Part shown: in pieces, positions 15,558 through 25,341 of the stretch
Layout of the letters: every line of letters begins with the position of its first letter
Numbering within the stretch: position 1 is the stretch's first letter
Assembly (NCBI GenBank): GCA_016792845.1
Contig: JAEUKH010000042.1
Location: 124,001-188,000, forward strand
Source: Myxococcales bacterium
Lineage (GTDB): Bacteria > Myxococcota_A > Polyangia > Polyangiales > Ga0077539
Direction of reading: 5' to 3'
Length of the DNA: 64,000 nucleotides
Made by a program: the position numbers and the translations under genes
Notes under the pieces: generated by a model
The model's database searches: none
What the model was told of the DNA's origin: nothing
Seen by the model: the letters and a program-made list of their open reading frames with translations, nothing else

Positions 15558-18350
15558 ATGCGGGTTACATCGACACTCTGGGGCGCTTGCCTCATGGCGG
15601 CTCTTGCGTCATGCGGCGGCTCAAACACCGTGGTCGGAGGCCCCGACGCGGCCGCGACCGACCTCGGCACGTCTGACACGGGGCCGCTCGACACGGGGCC
15701 GCTCGACACAGGGCCCAGCGACACAGGGCCCGGCGACACGGGGCCCAGCGACGCGGGCGCTGGCGACACGGGGCCTGTCGACACCGGGCCCGCCGACACG
15801 GGGCCCATCGTGCGCTGCGCGGCCTACGAGCGGAGCTGCGGCGCTGACGGCTGCGTCGACGTCGGCAGCGACCGCCGACACTGCGGCGGCTGCAACGCCG
15901 CGTGCATGGCGGGCCAGGGCTGCGTCGCGGGGCTCTGCCAGACCGGGTGCGGCGAGGGGCTGACCCTCTGCGGCGACCGCTGTACGAGCACCCGCTACGA
16001 CCCCGAGCATTGCGGCGCCTGCGGCACCCGCTGCCCCAACGGGCAAGTCTGCAACAACGGCGCCTGTGCCACGACCTGCGCCAACGGCGGCAGCGGCATC
16101 ACCGAGTGCGCTCCGGTCGAGGGCGTTCGGTACTGCGCCGACACGCAGAACGATCGACGCAACTGCGGGGCCTGCAACACGCTCTGTCCGGTGGGGCAGA
16201 TCTGCCTTGAGGGGCGCTGCGCGACGGCGTGTCCGACCGGGCAGATTCGCTGCGGCGGCGTCTGCGTCGACCCCCAGAACGACCGTCGTCACTGCGGCGC
16301 GTGCAGCAACCTCTGCCCCACCGGGCAGGTCTGCGCGACGGGCCGCTGCACCCTCGAATGTGCGGCGCCGCAAGTGCCTTGTGGCACTGGCGACCTCTTG
16401 CGCTGCGCCGACACCCGCACCGACCCCAACCACTGCGGCGCGTGCGGCACGGTCTGCACCCAGGGGCAGCGCTGCACCGACGGGCGCTGCGTGCTCGAGT
16501 GCCCGCCCGGCCAGGCCGTCTGCGAGAACACCTGCCGCGACCTCCAGAGCGACAACGCCCACTGCGGCGCTTGCGGCAACCGCTGCGGCGCGGGGCAGAG
16601 CTGCTCCGAGGGGCGCTGCGCCATCACCTGCACGATGAACCAGCGGGCCTGCGACAATGCCTGCCGCGATCTCAGCACCGACCTCGCCCACTGCGGCGCC
16701 TGCGGCAACGCCTGCGCGCGCCCCGCGAACGCGAACGCCGCCTGCGAGATGGGCCGCTGCACGAGCACCTGCAACGCGGGCTTCGCCGACTGCGACGCCA
16801 ACAACAGCAACGGATGCGAGGCCAACCTCAACGCGTCGGTCGCGCACTGCGGCCGCTGCGGCGGCGCGTGCAGCGTCGCCAACGGCACCGCGGCGTGCAC
16901 CAACGGCGTCTGCTCGGTCGGCACCTGCAACGCGGGCTTCGGCGACTGCGACGGCAACCCGGCCAACGGGTGCGAGACCAACCTCGCCACCAGCGACACC
17001 CACTGCGGCCGCTGCGGTGTCGCCTGCGCCCTGGCCAACGCGCAATCGACCTGCCAGAGCGGAGCCTGCGCGGTGTCGACGTGCCAGACCGGCTTCGCCA
17101 ACTGCGACAACAACGCCGCCAACGGCTGCGAGACCAACACCCGCAGCGACAACGCCAACTGCGGGGCCTGCGGCACCGTGTGCCCGAACGGTCAGATCTG
17201 CGCGGCGGGCACCTGCACGCTGAGCTGTCCGACGGGGCAGAGCGTGTGCGCGATGGGGTGCTTCGACACGCAAGCGTCGACGGCCCACTGCGGCGCATGC
17301 GGCAACGCGTGCCCGGCCCGCGCCAACGCGGTGTCGACCTGCGCGAGCGGCGCCTGCGGGTTTACATGTTTGACGGGTTTCGCCGACTGCGACAACAACC
17401 CCGCCAACGGCTGCGAGGTCGACACCCGCACGAGCACCGCCCACTGCGGCGCCTGCAACCGGGGCTGCACCGTGGCCAACGGCACCGCCGTCTGCGCGAG
17501 CGGCACCTGCAACGTCGGCGCCTGCAACGCAGGCTTCGGCAACTGTGACGCCAACGCCGCGAACGGGTGCGAGACCAACACCACCAGCTCGAACGCCCAC
17601 TGCGGCGCCTGCGGCCGCGCCTGCACCCTGCCCGGGGGCACGGCCTCGTGCATGGTCAACGCGTGCGTGCTCACGGGCTGCAACACGAGCACCTGCGACC
17701 TCGACGGCAACGCCACCAACGGCTGCGAGGCCAGCACCCGCAACGACAGCTTCGACGGCAACGCCCTCGGCTCGCAGTGGGTCCGCACCGTCGGCGACCT
17801 GCCCACCATGACGGTGTCGGGCGGCGAGCTCACCATCACCAACGCCCCGTGGGCCTCGACCCCCTCGACGGCGAACCACTCGTGGGTCTACGACTACGAA
17901 ATTGACCGCGGCAACCAGATCGTCAACGCGCAGAACATCGGCACCGCGGCCTTCGATCTGAGCTTCGATTTCCGCTTCGACAGCAACGTGCCCGAGCTCA
18001 CCTACGCGGGGGTCGGGCTCGTCAACGCCAACGGTCAGATCGAGGTCTTCGCGGGCGCCTACGACGGGTACTCGGCGCAGCTCGGCGGCATGGCGGTCAA
18101 CGTCAGGGTGCCTGGCTCGGCCCCCGACCTCGGCTGGTCAGGCAACTTCACCGGGAGCGGCGCGGGCACCTACGCCGTGCGCCGCACGGGCCGTACGCTC
18201 ACCGTGAGCCTCGACGGCCGCACGCTGGTCACCGACGCCAACAACACCGCTGACATCCGCGGCGTGGCGATCATCGCGCTGCGCCACCGTAACCCGAACG
18301 ATTACGCCTTCGGCACCTTCGTGCTCCGCGAGCTCCGGCTCTGCTACTGA
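15558..18350 (+). CDS. Large cysteine-rich repeat lipoprotein with lectin-like C-terminus
   Basis: This is a 930-residue surface lipoprotein. The leader MRVTSTLWGACLMAALASC places the lipidated Cys at residue 19, followed by GGSNTVVGGPD. Nine pentapeptide units of DTGPx type (residues 40-84) form a flexible linker. From about residue 90 to 730 run more than a dozen cysteine modules of the pattern HCGxCxxxCxxGxxCxxGxC, some of the CxxGFxDCDxNxxNGCEx type common in myxobacterial secreted proteins. The last 200 residues (DSFDGNALGSQWVRTVGD onward) form a beta-sandwich, probably concanavalin/lectin-like. The start was placed at the ATG just before the leader. It is probably an adhesin or matrix-binding protein. 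A paralogue with the same N-terminal tag lies 7 kb away on the other strand. Confidence 0.85.
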   Translation: MRVTSTLWGACLMAALASCGGSNTVVGGPDAAATDLGTSDTGPLDTGPLDTGPSDTGPGDTGPSDAGAGDTGPVDTGPADTGPIVRCAAYERSCGADGCVDVGSDRRHCGGCNAACMAGQGCVAGLCQTGCGEGLTLCGDRCTSTRYDPEHCGACGTRCPNGQVCNNGACATTCANGGSGITECAPVEGVRYCADTQNDRRNCGACNTLCPVGQICLEGRCATACPTGQIRCGGVCVDPQNDRRHCGACSNLCPTGQVCATGRCTLECAAPQVPCGTGDLLRCADTRTDPNHCGACGTVCTQGQRCTDGRCVLECPPGQAVCENTCRDLQSDNAHCGACGNRCGAGQSCSEGRCAITCTMNQRACDNACRDLSTDLAHCGACGNACARPANANAACEMGRCTSTCNAGFADCDANNSNGCEANLNASVAHCGRCGGACSVANGTAACTNGVCSVGTCNAGFGDCDGNPANGCETNLATSDTHCGRCGVACALANAQSTCQSGACAVSTCQTGFANCDNNAANGCETNTRSDNANCGACGTVCPNGQICAAGTCTLSCPTGQSVCAMGCFDTQASTAHCGACGNACPARANAVSTCASGACGFTCLTGFADCDNNPANGCEVDTRTSTAHCGACNRGCTVANGTAVCASGTCNVGACNAGFGNCDANAANGCETNTTSSNAHCGACGRACTLPGGTASCMVNACVLTGCNTSTCDLDGNATNGCEASTRNDSFDGNALGSQWVRTVGDLPTMTVSGGELTITNAPWASTPSTANHSWVYDYEIDRGNQIVNAQNIGTAAFDLSFDFRFDSNVPELTYAGVGLVNANGQIEVFAGAYDGYSAQLGGMAVNVRVPGSAPDLGWSGNFTGSGAGTYAVRRTGRTLTVSLDGRTLVTDANNTADIRGVAIIALRHRNPNDYAFGTFVLRELRLCY
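15675..15809 (+). repeat. Nine tandem 15-base in-frame repeats (DTGPx linker)
   Basis: Nine imperfect 15-base units of the form GACACGGGGCCGCTC encode Asp-Thr-Gly-Pro-x, with one diverged unit reading DAGAG. Copy-number change by slippage would lengthen or shorten the lipoprotein linker without a frameshift. Confidence 0.9.
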
Positions 18351-18368
18351 GCCCGCAGCGAATGGATC

Positions 18369-18393
18369 GACGAGGGCCAGCTTGACCCTCGTT
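18369..18393 (+). terminator. Hairpin between two lipoprotein genes
   Basis: ACGAGGG (18370-18376) and CCCTCGT (18386-18392) form a 7-bp stem with a nine-base loop, extended by a G-T pair, directly after the stop of the cysteine-rich lipoprotein gene. There is no T-run, so it may be a weak or Rho-assisted terminator or an mRNA 3' end stabiliser. Confidence 0.4.
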
Positions 18394-18417
18394 GACGCCC
18401 GCGCATAAGGTGAGCGG

Positions 18418-20004
18418 GTGGTGAGAAATCACACGCCCAGAGCGTGCTTCGTCTTTGTTCCTCTCGCGCTTGTGGGGTGCCTCCCACCCATCGTTCGCGC
18501 TGACGCAGGCGCCCTCGATGGGGGCGCCTCAGACGTCGCACAACCCGATGCTTCATCGGTCGACAGGGCCGAGAGCTTTGACGATCTTCCCCTCGATGCG
18601 AGCGATCCGTCTGATCGGGCTTCTCCGCAAGACAGCGGTGCGATCCTCGATGTTTCTTCGGGCCCTCCCACCCCCGTACAGCTTCGTTTTCCGTTCGGCG
18701 GAGCGGCGCTGTCGACGCAGCGTCCGACCTTTACGTGGAGCGCGCCCGCGGGCACCGCTCGCACCCTTGAGCTCTGTCGTGACCGTGTCTGTAGTGACCG
18801 CGTCTTGGCCCAAGACGTTTCGGCGCTCACAGCGTTCTCGCCGCAAGCGCCCATCCTACCGGGTGTCTACTTCTGGCGGATCCGCTCTTCGAACCCGGGT
18901 CATCCGGCATTGGTTTCGAACCCGTTGATCTTCCGCGTGGGCGCGCGCTCTGGCGCTGCCGCCTCGTTCACGACCCTGATCAGCGACCTCAACGGCGATG
19001 CCGTCGGTGACGTGGCGCTCTGTGACCCCTCGACCGCGCACTGTCAGGTGATGTTCGGCAATCGCACCCGAGACGCCTTTCGCCGTACGCCGATCGAGCG
19101 CAGCGGAGCCTCTTCGGGTCGACCGCTGCTTCGGATGATCGGCGACTTCGATGCTGACGGGTTTACCGATGCCGTGATCGGCTCACCTCAAACCGGCCGC
19201 GTCGACCTCTTGTACGGCGGCGCCACCCTCCAACCAACCCGCGTGCTGGCCGAAGAGAGCAACGTGCTCAACCTGCTCGCGCTCGGTGACTGGGATGGTG
19301 ACGGCCACGCCGACGTCGGCGTGCAGACCAACCGCAGCGTCATCATTCTTTTCGGCTCCGGGGCCCGCGACGCGGCGCCCGCGCGAGAGACGATCACCTT
19401 CAACGGAGGCATGGTGCTTCAAACGCTGGCGGGCGGCGACCTCGACGGCGACATGCTCGGTGACTTCGTGGCGCGCACAGGCAGCAAAGAAACCATCGCC
19501 CATTTCGGTCACCCGCGAATGACGAGCCGTCGCACACAGACATTGAGCCCCTTCGCGACGCTCATCGGAATGCAGGTCAGAGACTTCAACGGAGACGGTT
19601 TCAGCGACCTCTACCTTCCATCGCGTCCGGCCGTGCTTCTTGGGGGCAGCGCCCTGACTCAGCCGCCGCAGACGCTCGATCTCTCGGTGATCAACAGCGC
19701 CTTGGGCGACCTCAACGCCGACGGGTATCCCGACCTGCTCAACGTGACGATGTCGACGCCTGTGCGCGTCACCTCATGGCTCAACTCTGGCAGACTGGGC
19801 GACCCACTCGTGCCGGGGCCTAACCTTCAGGTCACTTCGATGCCGCGGCTCACAGCGTCGACCGGCTCAGACTTTACGGGCGATGGCTTCGACGACTTTG
19901 TGCTGTTTGCACCTAGCGTCGGGTGCATCCCCCTTGAAGGCGGTGACCGCCTCATCCCCCTGAGCCCGTTCGAGACGCCAGACGAGCCGGTGCTCGCGCC
20001 CTAA
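18418..20004 (+). CDS. FG-GAP/VCBS beta-propeller lipoprotein
   Basis: This is a 528-residue lipoprotein with a GTG start. The leader CFVFVPLALVGC carries the lipobox LVGC. After an Asp/Ala/Ser-rich linker comes a fibronectin-like stretch (TFTWSAPAGTARTLELC), then seven FG-GAP calcium-binding repeats of DxDGDGxxD type, for example DLNGDAVGDV, DFDADGFTDAV, DWDGDGHADV and DFNGDGFSDL. These build an integrin-alpha-like propeller, typical of extracellular binding proteins. Codon third positions are noticeably less GC-rich than in the flanking genes, which may reflect later acquisition or relaxed selection. No partner gene is evident. Confidence 0.88.
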   Translation: MVRNHTPRACFVFVPLALVGCLPPIVRADAGALDGGASDVAQPDASSVDRAESFDDLPLDASDPSDRASPQDSGAILDVSSGPPTPVQLRFPFGGAALSTQRPTFTWSAPAGTARTLELCRDRVCSDRVLAQDVSALTAFSPQAPILPGVYFWRIRSSNPGHPALVSNPLIFRVGARSGAAASFTTLISDLNGDAVGDVALCDPSTAHCQVMFGNRTRDAFRRTPIERSGASSGRPLLRMIGDFDADGFTDAVIGSPQTGRVDLLYGGATLQPTRVLAEESNVLNLLALGDWDGDGHADVGVQTNRSVIILFGSGARDAAPARETITFNGGMVLQTLAGGDLDGDMLGDFVARTGSKETIAHFGHPRMTSRRTQTLSPFATLIGMQVRDFNGDGFSDLYLPSRPAVLLGGSALTQPPQTLDLSVINSALGDLNADGYPDLLNVTMSTPVRVTSWLNSGRLGDPLVPGPNLQVTSMPRLTASTGSDFTGDGFDDFVLFAPSVGCIPLEGGDRLIPLSPFETPDEPVLAP

Positions 20005-20040
20005 ACCCCCTCGACCGACCGCATTCGCTGAATCCTCTTG

Positions 20041-20078
20041 CTTCGTGGTGGCTCTCTTGCACAGAGAGCCCCACGAAG
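20041..20078 (+). promoter_or_regulatory. Long hairpin covering part of a Shine-Dalgarno site
   Basis: CTTCGTGG (20041-20048) pairs with CCACGAAG (20071-20078). After one bulged T, GGCTCTCT (20050-20057) pairs with AGAGAGCC (20063-20070), giving a 16-bp stem with a five-base loop. The last four stem bases, GAAG, are the first half of the GAAGGAG ribosome-binding site (20075-20081) of the next gene. No T-run follows, so translational control or mRNA stability is as likely as termination of the preceding gene. Confidence 0.6.
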
Positions 20079-20089
20079 GAGCGTGAAGC

Positions 20090-20269
20090 ATGTGTCGTCG
20101 CGTCAACTGTTCGGTCTGCAATAAACCCACCTACGCCGGCTGCGGCATGCACATCGAGCAGGTGCTCGGTGACGTCGCCCCGGCTGACCGCTGCCAGGGT
20201 CACACCCGCGCCGAGGCCCCGAAGAGCGGCCCCCAAGAGAAGCCCCGCAAGCCCTGGTGGCCCTTCTGA
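20090..20269 (+). CDS. Small conserved CxxC/CGxH protein
   Basis: This is a 59-residue protein, MCRRVNCSVCNKPTYAGCGM at the start, then HIEQVLGDVAPADRCQGH. The CSxCxKPTxxGCGxH pattern with a later Cys/His pair matches a tiny, widely distributed uncharacterised protein found in actinobacteria, proteobacteria and even plants and fungi. The cysteines and histidines suggest a zinc-binding knuckle. A strong GAAGGAG ribosome-binding site lies eight bases upstream, partly inside a long hairpin. The C-terminus is basic and proline-rich (PRKPWWPF). Function is unknown. It precedes the MMPL exporter gene by about 70 bases on the same strand. Confidence 0.85.
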   Translation: MCRRVNCSVCNKPTYAGCGMHIEQVLGDVAPADRCQGHTRAEAPKSGPQEKPRKPWWPF

Positions 20270-20338
20270 CGCGGCGCCCGTCAGGGCGTCGACGGAGACT
20301 CGCTTTTCAACCCAAAGCCCGATACCTCCCCGAGGGCC

Positions 20339-22558
20339 ATGGAGTCACTCGGACGGAAGGTGCTCGCCCACCGCACCCTGGTCATCGCCCTCTCAACCCT
20401 GGTGCTGCTCGTCTCGGCGCTGCTCATCGCCCGGGGCGGCGCCCTCACCTCGATCGACACCATCGGCACCGAAGCCTGGGAGGGGCGCACCCTCATCGAC
20501 CGCGAGCTTCACCTCCCGGGCGAGACCTCGTTCATCGTGGTGTTCTCGAGCGCCCGACTCGACACCGACACCCCGGCCTTCGGTGAGGCCATGCGGGCCG
20601 CCCTGGCGCCGCTACGGCGCGACCCCCGGGTCGCCTCGGTGATGGCCCCAGAGACGCTCCCAGAGGCCGTCGCCGACCGCTTGCGGAGCGAAGACGCCCA
20701 CCACGCCCTGGCCGTCGTGACGATGCGGGGCAGCTACCGCGAGGCGGCGCGCGAGTTCGCGTCGGTGCGCGCGATGCTGGCCCCTGGGCCCTTGCAGATG
20801 CGCCTCACGGGGCACCTCGCCTTCCGCGCAGACCTCGACAAGACCCTCGAGCACGACCTCTTGCTGGCCGAGGCGCTGAGCCTCCCGCTGGCGCTCTTGG
20901 TGTTGCTGTGGGTGTTTCGCACGGCGGTGGCCGCGCTCTTGCCGGTCTTCGTGGGGGGCTTGGCGGTGGCCGCGGGCATCGCCGGGGTGATGGTGCTCTC
21001 GCACTACGTCGACGTGGCGGCGTACGCCATCAACGTCGCCTCGCTGATCGGCCTCGGGGTCGCGATTGATTATTCGTTGTTCATTGTGTCTCGCTACCGC
21101 GACGAGCTGAGGCGCGGCCGCTCGTACGACGACGCCCTGGTCACCGCGATGAACACGGCGGGCCGCGCGGTGGCCTTCTCGGGCCTCGCGGTGGGCATCG
21201 GCCTCTCGGGGTTGATCTTCTTGCGCGGGTCGTTTCTCGCGCCGATGGGCCTCGCGGGGGCCATCGTGGTGCTCTTCGCGGTGCTCTTCGCGCTGACCTT
21301 TCTGCCCGCCCTCCTCGCGGTGCTCGGGCCACGCATCCACGCCGGCGCGATGCCCTTCGCGCGGAGCCGCCCTGAAGACGGAGGCCGATGGGCGCGGCTC
21401 GCCCACGCGGTGATGCGTCGCCCGGTGGCGGTGCTCGTGCCGGTGCTCGTGCTGCTTCTGGCGCTCGCGGGGCCCTTTCTCCGCTTGCGCCTCGCGGTGG
21501 CCGACGTGAGCATTCTGCCGACCACCGCCGAGGCCCGGCAGGGGTACGACCTCTTGCGGCGGCACTTCCCTGACCACGCCGCGACGCGCATCTTTGTGGT
21601 GAATCACTTCGCCTCGGGGGCCCCGGTCTTGAATGAAGCGCGGGCCCTCGCGATGTACGACCAGACCCGTCAGATCGCTGCCATCGGCGGGGTCCGCACG
21701 GTCGAGAGCGTGGTCAACCTCGGCGACTTCTTCGACCGCGCCTCGACCGCGGTGGTGGCCACCACGCCGACCGAGCAGCTCTCGCCCGAGGTGGCCTTTC
21801 TGCGCGACGCCACGGTGGGCCGCAGCATCGCGGTGGTTCAGGTCTTGGTCGACGCCGCACCGGCCAGCGACGAGGCCCGGGCGGTGGTGAACCAGATCCG
21901 CGCGCACCGCACCGTCGCCGACGGCCGGGTGATCGTGACGGGTCAGACCGCCGACGACCTCGACGTCACCCGCTTCATCGAGGCCCGGGCCCCGGCGGCC
22001 ATCGGCTGGGTGGTCGCCATGACCTTGTTGGTGTTGTTCGTGCTGCTCCGCTCGGTGCTCTTGCCCATCAAAGCGGTGTTGATGAATTTTCTCTCGATCG
22101 GGGCATCGTTCGGCGCGCTGGTGTTCATCTTTCAAGAGGGCCACGGCGCCTCGCTCTTGCGCTTCACCCCTGGGCCCATCGACCCGACGCTGCCGGTGCT
22201 CTTGTTCTGCTCGGTCTTCGGCCTGTCGATGGATTATGAAGTGCTGATGCTCACCCGCATGCACGAGGTCTTCGAGCAGACCGGCGACAACACCCGCGCG
22301 GTGGCCGAGGGGCTCGAAGAGACGGGTCGGCTCATCACCAGCGCGGCGGCCATCATGGTCTCGGTGTTCGCGGCCTTCGCGCTGGCCACGGTGGTCGCCA
22401 TGAAGGCCATGGGGGTCGCCCTCGCCTTGGCGGTGGCCCTCGACGCGACGCTGGTGCGGGTGCTGGTGGTGCCTTCGACGATGCGTCTGCTCGGGGCCCT
22501 GAACTGGTGGGCCCCCGCGGCGATCAAGCGCTGGCTTGGCCCGGCGTCACGCCACTGA
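20339..22558 (+). CDS. MMPL/RND-family exporter
   Basis: This is a 739-residue inner-membrane protein with MMPL-family architecture. An N-terminal helix (VIALSTLVLLVSALLIARG) leads to a periplasmic domain, then a five-to-six helix bundle containing GLGVAIDYSLFIVSRYRDEL near residue 240, the family's proton-relay Asp-Tyr motif. A second helix at about 360, a second periplasmic loop and a second bundle with SVFGLSMDYEVLMLTRMHE near 625 complete it. MMPL proteins use proton motive force to export lipids or other hydrophobic molecules. The adjacent convergent gene encodes a fatty acid hydroxylase-type membrane enzyme, which hints at lipid traffic. The two genes overlap at their 3' ends by 35 bases. 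Confidence 0.92.
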   Translation: MESLGRKVLAHRTLVIALSTLVLLVSALLIARGGALTSIDTIGTEAWEGRTLIDRELHLPGETSFIVVFSSARLDTDTPAFGEAMRAALAPLRRDPRVASVMAPETLPEAVADRLRSEDAHHALAVVTMRGSYREAAREFASVRAMLAPGPLQMRLTGHLAFRADLDKTLEHDLLLAEALSLPLALLVLLWVFRTAVAALLPVFVGGLAVAAGIAGVMVLSHYVDVAAYAINVASLIGLGVAIDYSLFIVSRYRDELRRGRSYDDALVTAMNTAGRAVAFSGLAVGIGLSGLIFLRGSFLAPMGLAGAIVVLFAVLFALTFLPALLAVLGPRIHAGAMPFARSRPEDGGRWARLAHAVMRRPVAVLVPVLVLLLALAGPFLRLRLAVADVSILPTTAEARQGYDLLRRHFPDHAATRIFVVNHFASGAPVLNEARALAMYDQTRQIAAIGGVRTVESVVNLGDFFDRASTAVVATTPTEQLSPEVAFLRDATVGRSIAVVQVLVDAAPASDEARAVVNQIRAHRTVADGRVIVTGQTADDLDVTRFIEARAPAAIGWVVAMTLLVLFVLLRSVLLPIKAVLMNFLSIGASFGALVFIFQEGHGASLLRFTPGPIDPTLPVLLFCSVFGLSMDYEVLMLTRMHEVFEQTGDNTRAVAEGLEETGRLITSAAAIMVSVFAAFALATVVAMKAMGVALALAVALDATLVRVLVVPSTMRLLGALNWWAPAAIKRWLGPASRH

Positions 22559-23447
22559 CCCGCGGCCGCTCGATCGGCTTGATGGGCAGCGCGATCTTGT
22601 GATGGTGCAGGTAGTTTGAAGACAGGCTCCAGTCTTCATAATAAGTACCGAAGAGGCGATCGAACACTGAGAAGGCCGCGGCGTGGTTGATGAGGCCGCC
22701 GCGCTTGCAGTGGTGAAGCTTGTGGGCGTGGTTGTCCATAAAGATGTAGCGGAGCCAGCCGATGTTGTAGGTGACGCTGGTGTGGTCGGTGGCCTGCAAG
22801 AGCAAGATGAGCGCGTAGGCGACCCAGGTGCCCGCGAGGTCGAGCCCCAGCACATACGAAATCACGATCAGCGACGGTTGAAACTGGCTAAACGAGGTGT
22901 CGACCCACGACGACTGGTTGCCGCGCAGAAAGTCGAGCTCGGTCACCGAGTGATGGGCCGCGTGCTTGACGCGATAGAAGCGCAAGATCGGGTTTGCGCC
23001 CTTGCTGTGGCTCATCAAGCGGTGAATGACGTAGTAGGCGAAGTCGGTGGCCACCGTGGCGATGGCGATCAAGAGCCAGCGGTTCGACACCTCGCGGTGC
23101 AGGGGCATCAAGCGGCCGAGGTACCAGCCCGCGGTGACGAAGCCCCCGCCGACCAAGACGCCCTTCACAAAGACCATGAACATGCCGTCGATGATCTCGC
23201 GGGTGGTGGCCTTGGGCAGATCGAGCGAGGCCGAGAACTTCTCGCCGATCAGGGTGAAGGGCACAAACACCGCTGAGACCACGAAGAAGGCGATGAGCGC
23301 GTTCTGAAGCGTCACCCCCATCACCGCGAGCAGCGCCACATAGAAGAACGGTGAGCCGAGGTGACCGAAGGTGCCCCAGACCGCGTTGCCCTTTTGCTCG
23401 GGCGGAATGTCAGGGTGCGCCGTGGTCACAAAAGTCTGAGGCAACAT
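22524..23447 (-). CDS. Fatty acid hydroxylase/sterol desaturase superfamily membrane protein
   Basis: This is a 307-residue integral membrane di-iron oxygenase-type protein. The three histidine boxes are intact: HRLMSH (142-147), HAAHH (162-166) and HAHKLHH (240-246), plus the following LINHAAAFSVFDRLFGTYY signature. Hydrophobic segments lie at about 33-68, 92-112, 123-141 and 190-220. Members hydroxylate or desaturate sterols, fatty acids or carotenoids using O2. The substrate is not readable; myxobacteria make hydroxy fatty acids and some make sterols. It runs convergently into the MMPL gene with a 35-base overlap. Confidence 0.9.
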   Translation of the reverse strand: MLPQTFVTTAHPDIPPEQKGNAVWGTFGHLGSPFFYVALLAVMGVTLQNALIAFFVVSAVFVPFTLIGEKFSASLDLPKATTREIIDGMFMVFVKGVLVGGGFVTAGWYLGRLMPLHREVSNRWLLIAIATVATDFAYYVIHRLMSHSKGANPILRFYRVKHAAHHSVTELDFLRGNQSSWVDTSFSQFQPSLIVISYVLGLDLAGTWVAYALILLLQATDHTSVTYNIGWLRYIFMDNHAHKLHHCKRGGLINHAAAFSVFDRLFGTYYEDWSLSSNYLHHHKIALPIKPIERPRVSGVTPGQASA

Positions 23448-23501
23448 CGGTCAGGCCTTTCAACGGTGAGACAGAGTGACTGAAACCATCAACACGACAC
23501 G

Positions 23502-24077
23502 CTACTCGACGCGGTGGTAATGCATCGCGTAACGCACAGGCACCGGGAGCCGGGGGCTCCTGATTTCGATGGCCAGCGAGAGGCGGCGGCCGTCGGCGCT
23601 CAGGTCGAAGCGGGTGGTGCGAGAGCCCGCGCTCGTCCATGTGGTTTGGGTGAGGCTGGTGGGGGTGATGCGGTGGGTGACGTGGTTGCTCTCGTGGTCA
23701 AAGCCCACCACCCGACGCTCGTCGCCGTTCTCGGGTGAGAGGGCCCGCACCGGCGGCGTCTCGATCTCGACGTCGCCCCCGTGAAACGCGATCTGCACCG
23801 TCGGAAACACCGGGTTACCGTCGGCAATTCGGCTCGTCGCAATGCCCCGCCACAGGGGGAACAGCGCCTCGACGGAGCGCCGAATCGCCACATCGCGCGC
23901 CGCCCGGTTCTCATCACCCGAGACCTCGCGGTAGCGCCCCGAGAGCATCTCGCGCCAGGTCGCCAGGCGAGGGTCTGGCCCCTCTGAAACCCTCGGAGTC
24001 TCAGGCACTTGGGCCATCGGTTCGGTCACCAGCGCCGAGAACACCACCACACCCCACAGCGCCCATCGAAGCCCCAT
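23502..24077 (-). CDS. Exported protein of unknown function
   Basis: This is a 191-residue protein with a signal peptide (MGLRWALWGVVVFSALVTEPMAQ, cleavage near MAQ). The mature part has two helices (LATWREMLSGRYREVSGDENRAARDVAIRRSVEALFPLWR, cited only as a region of residues 40-78) and then a beta-rich half ending RYAMHYHRVE. The pattern of a short helical start followed by a lipocalin-like barrel is suggestive but not diagnostic. It is about 55 bases upstream of the hydroxylase-type gene on the same strand and may be cotranscribed. No family is recognised. Confidence 0.7.
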   Translation of the reverse strand: MGLRWALWGVVVFSALVTEPMAQVPETPRVSEGPDPRLATWREMLSGRYREVSGDENRAARDVAIRRSVEALFPLWRGIATSRIADGNPVFPTVQIAFHGGDVEIETPPVRALSPENGDERRVVGFDHESNHVTHRITPTSLTQTTWTSAGSRTTRFDLSADGRRLSLAIEIRSPRLPVPVRYAMHYHRVE

Positions 24078-24250
24078 CGCTGCCCTCCTGAGACGAGCCC
24101 CGAGGGTATGACCAAAGCCGCCCCCGGCGGTAGCCCGAACGCTTCAAAATCAACTGAGATCGCCCGAGGTTTTGTGCGCTCGGATGCGCACCGCCGGGGC
24201 GGGCGAAGGGCCCACAGCGGGGCGGCTTCGAGAGCGCAGCGGGGCGGCCC

Positions 24251-25324
<1,074 letters not shown>

Positions 25325-25341
25325 CGTAGCGCTCTCTCTTT

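Noticed and set aside
15621-17879. A 752-codon open frame on the minus strand, antisense to the cysteine-rich lipoprotein gene
   Set aside because: It is a by-product of repeated GC-rich codons with few stop codons in that phase. The product is a repetitive Ala/Val/Gly/Arg mixture with no domain, and the plus-strand frame has a leader and ordered cysteine modules.
20612-22264. A 550-codon open frame antisense to the MMPL gene
   Set aside because: Very rich in His, Arg, Glu and Gln without any hydrophobic or domain pattern; the MMPL frame on the plus strand is certain.
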